DNA from: Janthinobacterium sp. 61
GTDB taxonomy: Bacteria; Pseudomonadota; Gammaproteobacteria; Burkholderiales; Burkholderiaceae_D
Direction: 5' to 3'
Assembly (NCBI RefSeq): GCF_002846335.1
Contig: NZ_PJMQ01000001.1
Coordinates: 1,178,001-1,242,000, forward strand
Length of the DNA: 64,000 bases
Of this stretch, positions 50,712 through 60,376 are shown piece by piece. A program made the translations under genes and the position numbers. A model generated the notes under the pieces. The model ran no database searches. It saw only the letters and a list, made by a program, of their open reading frames with translations, and was not told the DNA's origin. Every line of letters starts with the position of its first letter. Position 1 is the first letter of the stretch.

Positions 50712-53700
50712 AGCGTCCCCCGAATTTTCATATTGGCAAGTTTACCATTGGTATGCGCTGGCAGGTTAAGTTTATGGCGCTGACCCTGGTCATTGCAGGC
50801 ACAGCTTGCCAGGTTCATTGCACCACTCCTGCCCCCACGGCTGGCTGGCTGGCTGGGTGGCGGTGTTTGCGCCGTGAAGGCAGCGACGGCATCGATGGCG
50901 CGCGCCAGGGCCTGTTCCAGTGTATCGAGCGCGGCCGACGCATCGTCGCCGGCATGCAGCAACTGCTCTGCTTGCTGTGCAGCCTGCAGGGTGGCGGGCA
51001 GGGCCAGGCTGCCAGCCTCGCCCGCCAGCTTGTGCGCGAGCGCGGCGGCATCGTCGCGCGCGTTGGCCGCCAACAGTTCGCGCATGGCGCCCACCGCGTT
51101 GCGGTAGTTGCGGCCAAAGCGCGACAGATGCTGGCGGTAGGGCGCCTCATCGAGCCACTGCGCCATGCCTTGCGCCAGGTCGATCACGGATGCCGCGCCG
51201 CATGGCGGCACGGGCATCGTCGCTTCGGCCACGACCGGGGCCAGGGCTGGCAGACCTTGCGCATGGCGGCGATGCGCGCGCGCGATCAGGGCGATGGTCT
51301 GCGGCACGTCGAATGGTTTGCTGATGAAATGATTCACGCCCGCTTCGAGTGCCGCCGTGCGCTGTGCCTGGAACGCCCCGGCCGTCAGCGCCACCACGGG
51401 CAAGTCTTGAAACTGCGGTAGCTGGCGCAACGCGCGCGTCGCCTGCAATCCATCCATGACGGGCATCTGCACATCCATCAGCACGATGTCGACGTCGGCG
51501 GGGTGGGCCTGCAGCCAGTCCAGCGCCTGCCTGCCATCGCAAGCGAACGATGGCACTGCCCCCTGGTCGCACAGGATATGGTTGACCACATCGCGGTTGA
51601 TTTCGCTGTCGTCGACCACCAGCACCCGCACGCCGGCAAGCACGCGTCCTTCCAGCGTACCCGGGCTGGCATCCACGCCGGCCGCCCGGGCGCGCTGCTG
51701 GCGCGCTTCCATCGTCGCGTTGTACAGGCTGGAAGCCGTCACCGGCTCGTTGAGGACGGCGTCGGCAGGATCGGCCGGGTCACTATGGCGCCGCGCCGGC
51801 CGCGTGGCTGGCACGTCGCTGGCCGCCAGGATGATGACGGGGCAGTCCTGCGGTGGCAGGTGTTCGCGCAGCGCGCGCGCCGTGGCTTCGCCGTCCAGCT
51901 CGGGCATGCGCGCGGCCAGCAGGACGACGCCGGGCCGCGCGCCCTCGGCGCAGGCGAGCGCATAGTCGAGGGCCGCCCGCCCGCCGGACACGGCATGCAC
52001 GCTCCAGCCCAGGCCGCGCGCCACGGCGGCAACGGCATCGCGCGTGTCGGCATTGGCATCGGCCAGCAAGGCATGCAGGGCTTTCATGTCCGGCGAGGAC
52101 AGGGCGCCGGCGGGCAGTAGTTGCAGCGGCACCGTGAAACTGAAGTCGCTGCCCTGGCCCAGGCCGCTTTCCAGGCGCAGCGAGCCGCCCATCAGGCTGA
52201 CCAGCTGGCGGCAGATGGTCAGGCCCAGGCCCGTGCCGCCGAAGCGGCGCGTGGTGGATGTGTCTGCCTGGGCGAAGGCGGAAAAGATCGTCTCCTGCAC
52301 CTCGGGGGCGACGCCGATGCCCGTGTCGCGCACGCTGAAACGCAGTACGGCGGCGTCGCCGTCGCGGCGCTCCAGTGTGGTCAACAGCGCGACCGTGCCT
52401 TGCGGCGTGAACTTGATGGCATTGCTGGTCAGGTTGACCAGCACCTGTTCCAGCCGCAGCGCGTCGCCCAGCACCTGGTCCACGCCATCGGGCAGCGGCC
52501 CGATGCGCACGGCGATGGGTTTGTCATGCGCGGCAACGTCCATGCTGGCGGCGATCTTCTCGATCACCTCGGCCAGGCGGAACGGCGCTTGTTCGATGGT
52601 CATGTGGCCTGCCTCGATTTTCGACACGTCGAGCACGTCGTTGATGATGCCCAGCAAGGATTGGCCGGCGGCGCGGATCTTGCGCGTCATCTCGAGTCCT
52701 TCCCCGTCGAGCCTGCCACGTTCCAGCAGCCATGCCATGCCGAGGATGGCGTTCAGCGGCGAGCGGATTTCATGGCTCATGTTGGCGAGGAATTCCGCCT
52801 TGCTGCGGTTGGCCGCTTCGGCCGCATCGCGCGCCAGCAGCATGGCCTCTTCGGCCTGCTTTTGCGCGGAAATATCCTGCGCAAAGATCAAGGTGGCCGG
52901 TCCATCCTTGAGCATCACGCGCGTGGTGGTCTTGAACACGGGCACGGAAAGGCCCTGCTTGCCCAGGCCGATGGCTTCGAATACCTGTTCGCTGGGCGAG
53001 TCCGCCTCGATCAACGCCTCGTTGGTAGCCAGTGCCGCCTGCGATTGTGCGGAAATCATGGCGGACCAGGGCAGGCCGTTCAAATCGTCTTCAAACGAGT
53101 AGCCATGCAGCCTGCGGTAGCGGGGATTCGAGTAGATGAAGCGTCCGTGGCGCAGGATGGCGATGGCCACGGGCGCATCTTCGATCAGCGTGCGAAAGCG
53201 CGTTTCGCTGTCGGATATGGCTTGCATGGCCTGGCGCTCCGCTTGCTGTTTCGCATGCCAGGCCGCCTGCTGCCGGCGCCGCCGCTGGCTCCAGAACAGC
53301 AGGCTGGCCGCGGCCAGCGCCAGCACGGCAAAACAGAGGGTGTAGGCCAGCGCCTGCCGCCGCAATGGGGCGGCGATGGCCGCTTCGTCGCGGCTCAGAC
53401 CAATGATGATGGCGCGGTCCATGTGCAGCGCGGGAGGCGCGATGGTCGCCATGGCCATGATGCGGGGTGCCGCCACGCTGGCGCCGGCGATCTCGACGCC
53501 GCTCAGCACGCCAGCCTCATAGCCGCTGTCGCGGAAGCGCCGCAGGAAGCTGCCGGGGACATCCATATTGCCGCCATCAGCAGTCCTGGCAGGATAGTTC
53601 AGGAATTGCCGGCCGTCGCCATGCAGCAGCACGGCCCAGACATCGGGGGCATACATGGCGGTGCGGAACTTGGCCGTGAAGTATTCGGGATCGAGGGTAG

Positions 53701-54244
53701 CCACCACCACGCCGGCAAAGCGGCCCTGCTTGTCCTGCACCATGCGCGACGCCGTGATGACCAGGTCGCGCTTGAAAGACAGGAAGGGGGCCGAGATGTA
53801 CAGCATGCGCGCATCAGGGGCGTCGCGCGCCGTCTGGTAGTAGCCGCGGCGCGAAAAATCCTGGTCGGCCAGTTCCGGGATATTGGTGGCGATAGGCTTG
53901 CCCTTCGCATCGATGACCAGCATGGTGCGCACGCCCGGCATGGCGTCGACCACTGCGGCCAGGCGCCGGGGCAGGGCTTGCGCGGAGTCCGTAGCGCCGG
54001 CGGCAAGATAGTCGCGGATCACGCCGTCGAGCACCAGGTTGGTCGCTGCCAGGTCGACTTCAATATTTTTTGCCAGCAGTGCCGTCAGCACGCTGAGCCG
54101 TTCACGCTCGGCCGCGTCGTGCCGCGCCGCTTCGGCCAGATGCGCGTAGGCAAGGGCAGCCGCCACGAGGAGCAGCCCGAGGAGTAAGAAAAGCCATTCG
54201 ATCCATCGTCTGCGTACCGCCGCCGCATCTGTGTGGTAGGTCAT
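50708..54244 (-). CDS. Hybrid sensor histidine kinase: dCache-PAS-HisKA-HATPase-REC-REC-Hpt
   Basis: A 1178-residue inner-membrane hybrid kinase. Two helices (about 15-35 and 300-320) bracket a periplasmic double Cache domain (YYQTARDAPDARMLYISAP). Then come a PAS (about 345-460), HisKA with H-box NMSHEIRSP near 490, and HATPase (DTGIGVAP, GGTGLGLTICRQL). The first receiver (about 728-840) is degenerate: the phospho-acceptor Asp is Ala in VVLLAARMPE. The second receiver (from about 875) is intact (LVVDDSEIN, VLMDVQMP), and the C-terminal Hpt has AHKLAGEAGSL near 1070. The last 40 residues look non-conserved. Confidence 0.93.
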   Translation of the reverse strand: MTYHTDAAAVRRRWIEWLFLLLGLLLVAAALAYAHLAEAARHDAAERERLSVLTALLAKNIEVDLAATNLVLDGVIRDYLAAGATDSAQALPRRLAAVVDAMPGVRTMLVIDAKGKPIATNIPELADQDFSRRGYYQTARDAPDARMLYISAPFLSFKRDLVITASRMVQDKQGRFAGVVVATLDPEYFTAKFRTAMYAPDVWAVLLHGDGRQFLNYPARTADGGNMDVPGSFLRRFRDSGYEAGVLSGVEIAGASVAAPRIMAMATIAPPALHMDRAIIIGLSRDEAAIAAPLRRQALAYTLCFAVLALAAASLLFWSQRRRRQQAAWHAKQQAERQAMQAISDSETRFRTLIEDAPVAIAILRHGRFIYSNPRYRRLHGYSFEDDLNGLPWSAMISAQSQAALATNEALIEADSPSEQVFEAIGLGKQGLSVPVFKTTTRVMLKDGPATLIFAQDISAQKQAEEAMLLARDAAEAANRSKAEFLANMSHEIRSPLNAILGMAWLLERGRLDGEGLEMTRKIRAAGQSLLGIINDVLDVSKIEAGHMTIEQAPFRLAEVIEKIAASMDVAAHDKPIAVRIGPLPDGVDQVLGDALRLEQVLVNLTSNAIKFTPQGTVALLTTLERRDGDAAVLRFSVRDTGIGVAPEVQETIFSAFAQADTSTTRRFGGTGLGLTICRQLVSLMGGSLRLESGLGQGSDFSFTVPLQLLPAGALSSPDMKALHALLADANADTRDAVAAVARGLGWSVHAVSGGRAALDYALACAEGARPGVVLLAARMPELDGEATARALREHLPPQDCPVIILAASDVPATRPARRHSDPADPADAVLNEPVTASSLYNATMEARQQRARAAGVDASPGTLEGRVLAGVRVLVVDDSEINRDVVNHILCDQGAVPSFACDGRQALDWLQAHPADVDIVLMDVQMPVMDGLQATRALRQLPQFQDLPVVALTAGAFQAQRTAALEAGVNHFISKPFDVPQTIALIARAHRRHAQGLPALAPVVAEATMPVPPCGAASVIDLAQGMAQWLDEAPYRQHLSRFGRNYRNAVGAMRELLAANARDDAAALAHKLAGEAGSLALPATLQAAQQAEQLLHAGDDASAALDTLEQALARAIDAVAAFTAQTPPPSQPASRGGRSGAMNLASCACNDQGQRHKLNLPAHTNGKLANMKIRGTL

Positions 54245-54292
54245 GGGACGATGCTATACCCGATATGCACGGAGGACAACGTTTGCGTACGA

Positions 54293-56002
54293 CTACGCAT
54301 GCGATAGTGTGGTCAATTTGCCGCCAGCCGCCATCGCGCCGGCCGTGCCGCCGAGCGGCAGCCGCAGGCGGAAGGCGGCGCCGTGGCCCGGCGCGGATGC
54401 CACGCCGATGCTGCCGCCCATCAAGGTGGCGAGCTGGCGCGCGATGGCCAGCCCCATGCCGGCGCCACCATGGGCGCGGCTCGGCGAGTCGTCCGCCTGC
54501 GAGAATTTGTCGAAAATGGTGGCTTGCTGCGCCTGCGCAATGCCGATGCCCGTATCGCGCACCTCGAGTTGCAGGTCCGCGCCATTGCGCATGACGTGGA
54601 CATCGACCCGCCCAGCGGACGTGTAGCGGATGGCATTGTCGAGCAGTATATCGAGCACGCGCACCAGGCGGACCCGGTCGCAATCGATGCTGAGCGGCGT
54701 TGCGGGCGCGACGTGCGAGGCCAGCAGCAGGCCCTTGTGCGCCGCGCGCTGCCGGTGCGGCGCCAGCGCCAGCGCCAGCAGCTGGTCCAGCGGCACGGCG
54801 CCAGACTCCAGCCGCACCTGGTCGTTTTCGAGCGCGCTCAGTTCCATCGCGGCCTCGACCATGCCAAGCAACTGGCGGCCGCTGTTCTGTATCGTTTGCG
54901 CGTAGGCGGCCTGTTCCGGCTCGTGCAGCTGCTCCAGCAGCAGCTCGGAGAAACCCAGGATGGCATTGAGGGGCGTGCGCAATTCATGCGACATGTTCGA
55001 CAGGAAGCGCGACTTGGCCTCACTGGCGGCGATGGCCCTGGCGCGGCTGCCGACGAGGCGGCCGATCAGCAGCACCAGCGCAGCCCAGGAAAGCACGATC
55101 AGCGCGCTCGTGACTGCGGCCATCAGCAAGGCCTGGTTGCGGCGCGACACATAGTCTGCCAGCACCGTGTCGTGGTCCAGTCCGACCAGCATGTAGAGCG
55201 GGTAGTTGGCCAGTTTTTCGAAGGCGTAAATGCGCAGGGTGCCGTCGACGGGACTGCGCTCGGTGAAGCTGCCCCGCGTGTTACCTTGCATCAAGCCAAA
55301 TACCTTGCTGCCGCTGACATCCTGGCCGATGGTGTTGTCGGCGCCGACCCGGCGCGCGCGCACCACGCCGTCGCTGCCGACGAGCGTGATGGAACTGTTC
55401 GCGCCCAGGTCGACTTCGTCATACAGGCGCGTAAAGTAATACGGGTCCATCGAGACCACCACCACGCCCTTGAAGTGGCCGTCGGCATGGTTGATGCGGC
55501 GCGTCATCTGGATCGACCATTTTTTCGACACGCGGCCCAGCACCGGCTTGCTGATATACAGTTCGCTGCTGTCGCCTTGCATGTGTACCCGGATGTGTTC
55601 GCGGTCGGCCAGGTTGGTCGGTTTGAAGGGGCGGCTCGACAGTACTGTGTCGCCACGTTCGTCGACGATGGTAAACAGGTTGTACAGGGGGCCGGGATTG
55701 AGGCCTTGCTGCAGGTCCGCCACGATGTCGAGTTGCTTGCCCAACGCCTGGTAGCGGCTGCGCAGGTAGGTGACCGCCTGGTCCGCCGCCTCGATCGTGC
55801 GGATCGCGTGTTCGTCGAAGACGCGCGCCATGCTGCGCGCATCGCGTCCGGCATCGGTGATGGCGGTATCGTGCGCGCGCTGCAATTGCAGCAAGGTGAT
55901 GCTCCACAACCCTGCCAGCAGGACCGCCATGAAGAGCGACAGTAGGCTGCGCGTATCGCAGCGCTCCCAGGCCATGGCTTTCCAGTATCTGTACTCCCGC
56001 AT
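54293..56002 (-). CDS. dCache sensor histidine kinase
   Basis: A 569-residue membrane kinase: TM1 near 20-40 (LLSLFMAVLLAGLWSI), a periplasmic dCache domain (HIRVHMQGDSSELYISKPVLGR, GVVVVSMDPYYF), TM2 near 300 (LLMAAVTSALIVLSWAALVLLIGRL), HisKA with NMSHELRTPLNAILGFSELL and HATPase with DNAIRYTSAG, DTGIGIAQ and GAGMGLAIARQL. There is no receiver, so it must signal to a separate regulator. GGAGG precedes the ATG at 56002. Cache domains sense small metabolites outside the membrane. It lies 48 bases before the large hybrid kinase gene. Confidence 0.92.
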   Translation of the reverse strand: MREYRYWKAMAWERCDTRSLLSLFMAVLLAGLWSITLLQLQRAHDTAITDAGRDARSMARVFDEHAIRTIEAADQAVTYLRSRYQALGKQLDIVADLQQGLNPGPLYNLFTIVDERGDTVLSSRPFKPTNLADREHIRVHMQGDSSELYISKPVLGRVSKKWSIQMTRRINHADGHFKGVVVVSMDPYYFTRLYDEVDLGANSSITLVGSDGVVRARRVGADNTIGQDVSGSKVFGLMQGNTRGSFTERSPVDGTLRIYAFEKLANYPLYMLVGLDHDTVLADYVSRRNQALLMAAVTSALIVLSWAALVLLIGRLVGSRARAIAASEAKSRFLSNMSHELRTPLNAILGFSELLLEQLHEPEQAAYAQTIQNSGRQLLGMVEAAMELSALENDQVRLESGAVPLDQLLALALAPHRQRAAHKGLLLASHVAPATPLSIDCDRVRLVRVLDILLDNAIRYTSAGRVDVHVMRNGADLQLEVRDTGIGIAQAQQATIFDKFSQADDSPSRAHGGAGMGLAIARQLATLMGGSIGVASAPGHGAAFRLRLPLGGTAGAMAAGGKLTTLSHA

Positions 56003-56144
56003 GCTGCCTCCGCAAGGTCTGCCGTTCGCCTGGGTACCCGGCGTCACCGGCGCGTTGATTTGTCAATTATAGCGAATATAATTGATTTCATCAAATAAAA
56101 CGATTTTTATGAGGAGGTGTTGTTTTCAGCGCAGGCCCGCGGGG

Positions 56145-58367
56145 CTAGCGCATTGCCGCCTGGCGCGTCAGCCAGTGCTCCACCGTCGCGCGCAACTGGG
56201 CGGCGGTAAAGGGTTTGGAGAGATAGTCGTCCATGCCGGCCGCCATGCAGCGCTGCCGGTCGTCCTCGGTAACGCCGGCCGTCAGGGCGATGACGGGCAG
56301 GCGTGCCGCGCCGCTGGCCGTTTCGCGGGCGCGCAAGGCCTGGCAAGCCTGGTAGCCATCCATGACGGGCATCATGCAATCCATCAGGACCAGGTCGTAC
56401 TGCTGTTCAGCCAGCGCTTCCAGGCCCAGTGCGCCGTTCTCCGCAGTGTCGATGCTGTAGCCGCGGCCGGCCAGCTGCAGGCATACCAGTTGGCGGTTCA
56501 GCGCCGTATCCTCGACCAGCAGGATGCGTGCGACCGGCACGGATGCCGATGCGGGTGTGGCTGCGGGTAGTGGCGCAGGACCCGGCTCCGGCATGGAAGC
56601 GGCCGTTGTCTGGGCCACCTGGCAGGGAATGCGCACGGTGAAGCGGGAGCCGGCGCCGGGCTCGCTGCTGCAGAAAATTTCGCCGCCCAGCAACGCCACC
56701 AGGTGCTTGCAGATGCTCAGACCCAGTCCCGTGCCGCCATAGGCGCCGCTGATGCTGTCGTCGGCCTGGCAAAACGGCTCGAAGATGCGGCTCAGCTGCT
56801 GCCCGGTCATGCCGATGCCCTGGTCGTTGACGCTGGCGACGAGGCAGGGGCCGGCGCCGTCCGGCGTGGCCGGTTCCAGGTGCAGGCGCACGGTCACGCT
56901 GCCGGAGGGCGTAAACTTGATGGCGTTGCTGAGCAGGTTGCCGAGGATTTGCGCGATGCGCGTGCGGTCCGAGCACACCAGCTGCGGCACGCTGTTGCCG
57001 ATTTCGCTGGCAAGTTGCAGCTTCTTCCTGTCGGCTTGCGGGCGGTGCAGCGCCAGCACGTCATCAAGCAGCAGGCGCGGGTCGAAGTCGCGCAGTTCGA
57101 TGCTCATCTGGCCTGCTTCCACCTTGGACAGGTCGAGGATGTCATTCAGGATGCGCATCAGGTGCTGCACGCCATCGCCGATGCGGTGCGCATATTGCTG
57201 CTGCGAGGCGTCGAGTTCGGTTTCCCGCAGCAGTTCGCCCATGCCGGCGATACCGGCCATCGGCGTGCGGATCTCGTGGCTCATGATGGCCAGGAAGCGC
57301 GACTTGGCCGCATTCGCCGCGTCCGCGCGCGCCTGCAGTGCCAGCGCCATGGCCGCGTCGCGTTCCTGGCGCCGCAGCAGGGCCATGATCAGCGCAATGG
57401 CCAGGGCCAGCACGAGCAGGCTGATGACCGCGGCGCCGCCCATGGTGCGCAGCATGCGCCGCCAGGCCGCCAGGTAGACGTCGTCGCTAATGGTCACGTT
57501 GATGGCCAGCGGATAGTCGCGCACCAGCCGTACGCCGGCCAGGCGGTCGACCGTGCGCCCCTGCTCGGCCGTGCGCGGCGAGTCCACCTGCAGCACGCCA
57601 TCGGTCTTGCCCTGTTCCAGCAGGCGGTAGGTGCTGCCCGTCAGGTTGCGCTTGCCCATCATCGCGGGTACGGCTGGCCATCGCGCCAGCAGCGTGTAGT
57701 CGCTGCGATACAGGGAAAAGGCCGTGTGCTCGCCGATGCTGGCGTTCTGGAAGAACTTGCTGAAGAAATCGCACGACAGGCCCACCAGCACCACGCCCAG
57801 GAAGCGGCCGTCGGGGCTGCTGATGCGCCGGCTGATATAGAAGGTCCAGGCGCCATTGCCCTTGTTTTGCACGGGTGCGCTGACATGCATGCCGCCGTCC
57901 GGGTGGCGCCGGTGATATTCGAAGTAATCGCGCTCGTCGAGGCGGATGGGCGGCGCGGGATACGCGCGGCTGAAGGCCAGTACGCTGGCATCGCTGCCGA
58001 CGATGGATACGACGTCCACTTGCGGTACGCCGCCGATCTTGTGCAGCAGCATCTGGTGCATGGCCGGGGTGCCGACGGCGGCCGCCAGCGCGTGCGCGTC
58101 TGCGGGGGCGGCGGCCTGGATGTCGCTGCTGACGCCGTCGAGCACCAGGCGGGCCGCCGTCATGCTTTGCGCCGTGTTTTCCGCCAGCAGCAGCGACAGG
58201 TTGGACAGATCCTGCTTCCAGTCATCGACAGCTTCGCGGTGCAGCAGTACGCCGGAAACGACGATGCGCAGCGCCAGCAGGCACACCAGCACCAGGCCCA
58301 CTACGGCTGCCGTGCTGCGCGGGCGATAGCGGTGCGCCAGGCGCAAGACGGCCTGGCGTGGGTTCAT
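56145..58367 (-). CDS. Hybrid sensor histidine kinase: dCache-HisKA-HATPase-REC
   Basis: A 740-residue membrane hybrid kinase: TM1 near 17-40, periplasmic dCache (DYFEYHRRHPDGGMHVSAPV, FLGVVLVGLSCDFF), TM2 near 305-325, HisKA (AIMSHEIRTPMAGIAGMGELL), HATPase (DQGIGMTG, GGTGLGLSICKHL) and a C-terminal receiver with LLVEDTALNRQLV and VLMDCMMPVMDG. It is coupled to the preceding Hpt gene by an ATGA overlap, so kinase, receiver and Hpt form a likely phosphorelay unit. The final regulator could be the HTH-receiver protein just upstream. Confidence 0.93.
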   Translation of the reverse strand: MNPRQAVLRLAHRYRPRSTAAVVGLVLVCLLALRIVVSGVLLHREAVDDWKQDLSNLSLLLAENTAQSMTAARLVLDGVSSDIQAAAPADAHALAAAVGTPAMHQMLLHKIGGVPQVDVVSIVGSDASVLAFSRAYPAPPIRLDERDYFEYHRRHPDGGMHVSAPVQNKGNGAWTFYISRRISSPDGRFLGVVLVGLSCDFFSKFFQNASIGEHTAFSLYRSDYTLLARWPAVPAMMGKRNLTGSTYRLLEQGKTDGVLQVDSPRTAEQGRTVDRLAGVRLVRDYPLAINVTISDDVYLAAWRRMLRTMGGAAVISLLVLALAIALIMALLRRQERDAAMALALQARADAANAAKSRFLAIMSHEIRTPMAGIAGMGELLRETELDASQQQYAHRIGDGVQHLMRILNDILDLSKVEAGQMSIELRDFDPRLLLDDVLALHRPQADRKKLQLASEIGNSVPQLVCSDRTRIAQILGNLLSNAIKFTPSGSVTVRLHLEPATPDGAGPCLVASVNDQGIGMTGQQLSRIFEPFCQADDSISGAYGGTGLGLSICKHLVALLGGEIFCSSEPGAGSRFTVRIPCQVAQTTAASMPEPGPAPLPAATPASASVPVARILLVEDTALNRQLVCLQLAGRGYSIDTAENGALGLEALAEQQYDLVLMDCMMPVMDGYQACQALRARETASGAARLPVIALTAGVTEDDRQRCMAAGMDDYLSKPFTAAQLRATVEHWLTRQAAMR

Positions 58368-58726
58368 GCCTGCGCGCCCGTGTACTCGCGCATGCTGCGG
58401 CGCACCTCCTGCTCCACTGCGCCGACCAGTGCTGCCGTTTCCGCCAGCCAGCCGGCTGCCGCCACGCCCTGGTGGCGCACCAGCTGTTCCAGTTCCGCCA
58501 GGCGCGCTACCAGCGCGCTGGCGCCCAGCAGGGCCACGGTGCCGCGCAAGGTATGGCAGCTATGCACGATGGCTTGCGCCGCACCGCCCCGTACGGCCTG
58601 TTCCACGCGCGCGAACATGGCCGGTGAAGTGTCGAGGTAGGTCTGGGACAGGGCGCGGAACATCTCCAGGTCATGGCCGGTGGCCTGGAACAGCACGGCT
58701 GGATCGATGTGGCGATAGGCTTGCAT
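58364..58726 (-). CDS. Histidine phosphotransfer (Hpt) protein
   Basis: A 120-residue single Hpt domain: RALSQTYLDTSPAMFARVEQAV, then the active-site helix with H58 in SCHTLRGTVALLGA and a four-helix end. It should accept phosphate from the downstream hybrid kinase receiver and hand it to another receiver. The start at 58726 has GGAG nearby; the upstream codons are composed like non-coding frame. ATGA overlap with the hybrid kinase links them. Confidence 0.88.
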   Translation of the reverse strand: MQAYRHIDPAVLFQATGHDLEMFRALSQTYLDTSPAMFARVEQAVRGGAAQAIVHSCHTLRGTVALLGASALVARLAELEQLVRHQGVAAAGWLAETAALVGAVEQEVRRSMREYTGAQA

Positions 58727-58760
58727 GGCGGCTCCGTGGCGAGGGAAAAACGGTGGCGGG

Positions 58761-59387
58761 CTAGGCGGCCAGGCTGTTGCGCCGCGCATGGCCGGCGCAG
58801 CAGGCGCGCAGATAGCCACGCAGCTCGTCGTAATTGACGGGTTTGGCAAAGAACACCACGCCGGGCGGCACGCCACCGCGTTCTTCCAGTTCCTCCGGCG
58901 TCAGGCTCGACAGCATGGCGATATGCATGTCCGCCAGCAGCGGGTCGGCCAGGATGGTACGGATGACCTCGTAGCCATCGATGCCTTCCATGACGATGTC
59001 GGCCAGCAGGATGTCGGGCTGGTCGCGGGCGATTTCCATCAACGCCTGGTAGCCGTTCTCGCAAAAGCGCAGGCTTGCCTGCAAGCCCCATGAACCGATC
59101 TGCTTTTCATACAGCGCACGTTCGATCGGATTGTCTTCGATCACCAGGATGGACGGCGGGCGGCCCGATGGTGCGGGGCGGCTGGCGCGTGCCGTGCGCT
59201 GATCCTGGCCTTGCTGGCCCGGGTTGCCCTTGTAGGCCTCGACGGCCGCGAGGGGAATGCGGCGGTGGCCGCCCTTGGTCTTCCAGGCTTCGATAACGCC
59301 GGCCTCGACCAATTGCTGCACCGATGTGACCGAAATGCCGAGGATTTCGGCGGCCTTTTGGGTAGTGCATACGTCTGCAGTGTGCAT
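58761..59387 (-). CDS. Response regulator with N-terminal excisionase/MerR-like HTH
   Basis: A 208-residue regulator with an unusual order: residues 5-55 form an excisionase/HTH_17-type winged helix (TTQKAAEILGISVTSVQQLV, TKGGHRRIP), a Gln/Arg/Pro-rich linker runs to 78, and residues 79-200 form a receiver with E84-D85, phospho-acceptor D130 (LLADIVMEG) and the lysine in FFAKPVN. Most regulators have the DNA-binding domain after the receiver. It precedes the Hpt and hybrid kinase genes by 34 bases, suggesting it is the end point of that relay. Its DNA target is unknown. Confidence 0.88.
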   Translation of the reverse strand: MHTADVCTTQKAAEILGISVTSVQQLVEAGVIEAWKTKGGHRRIPLAAVEAYKGNPGQQGQDQRTARASRPAPSGRPPSILVIEDNPIERALYEKQIGSWGLQASLRFCENGYQALMEIARDQPDILLADIVMEGIDGYEVIRTILADPLLADMHIAMLSSLTPEELEERGGVPPGVVFFAKPVNYDELRGYLRACCAGHARRNSLAA

Positions 59388-59461
59388 GATGGACTTTATG
59401 GTCGAGGATGAGGATGAATGGAATGATACGCAATCACGCTCAAAAAATCAATTTCAACAAA

Positions 59462-60376
59462 TTAGATGAATTCACTAAAAACCTGCCGCGCGGCGGGCCC
59501 GATTCTGATGCGCGTGCGGCAAAGGGCAATATGGGCGTGCGGTTCGAGGATCTCGCGCCATTCGCTCCACTCCGCGTTGCTGTGGCGCAGCAGGGTTTCC
59601 ATGTGGTCCACATCCAGCCCCAGTACTTGCGCTGCGGCCGTGGCCGGCCCCCGCGGTCCCTGGCCATTGCGCAGTATCAGGTCGGCGAAACTGCTGGCCA
59701 GTTTCAGCAGCCAGGCCAGGTCTGTCATGCGTCCGGCCTGCCCGAAACCGGGTGGCGCGGCATGGCAGCGCACGGCGTCGCACAGGATGTCCGGCATGCC
59801 CCAGCCCCGCATGAGGCTAGCTGATAGCGCCAGTTGATGGTGGCCGAAACGCCGCGATTCCTCGCGCAGCAGCAGCGCCCTGGCAGTGCTCCCGTGCTGG
59901 TCCAGCAGTTGATCATACGCTTGCGGATGCAGCACAGCCAGGGCCAGTTGGCCGGTATTGGCCAGCAAGCCGCAAGTGTACAGCTCTTTGGGCGGCGCCA
60001 ATTTCAGCGCATCGCCCGCCACGCGGGCAGCGCAGGCCATGGCCTGCGAATGCGACCAGTAACGCTGTTCGTCGAAGTGCGCACACGTGGCCGCTGGCAG
60101 GGCCGGGATGGCGAACGCCTGTCGCAGGGCGGGCAGGCCGATGGCTTCCAGCATCGCGGCGTCGACTGCCGCATGCTTGTGCCCGCCCGGTGGCTCGGCC
60201 CCATTCGCCAGGCCGATGATCTTGCCGGTCAGGGCCGGATCGCAGCCCAGTTGTTCTGCCATTTCATCGAACGGTACCTGCTGCTGGCATAGCGTCGCCA
60301 GCCAGTGGCGCCGCCAGGCGGGCGAGGGCAGGATGGCGCCGCCGAGCAGGCGCGCCAGGTCGATGTGCGCGCTCAT
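59462..60376 (-). CDS. HDOD domain signalling protein
   Basis: A 304-residue cytoplasmic protein with an HDOD domain (about 15-215): VPFDEMAEQLGCDPALTGKIIGLANG, AIGLPALRQAF, KELYTCGLLANTGQLALAVLHPQ and RRFGHHQLALSASLMRGWGMP. HDOD domains are HD-like but lack hydrolase activity and act as scaffolds in c-di-GMP and chemosensory signalling. The ATG overlaps the stop of the Hpt-like gene (ATGA). It is encoded between the response regulator and the Hpt-like membrane protein. Confidence 0.88.
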   Translation of the reverse strand: MSAHIDLARLLGGAILPSPAWRRHWLATLCQQQVPFDEMAEQLGCDPALTGKIIGLANGAEPPGGHKHAAVDAAMLEAIGLPALRQAFAIPALPAATCAHFDEQRYWSHSQAMACAARVAGDALKLAPPKELYTCGLLANTGQLALAVLHPQAYDQLLDQHGSTARALLLREESRRFGHHQLALSASLMRGWGMPDILCDAVRCHAAPPGFGQAGRMTDLAWLLKLASSFADLILRNGQGPRGPATAAAQVLGLDVDHMETLLRHSNAEWSEWREILEPHAHIALCRTRIRIGPAARQVFSEFI

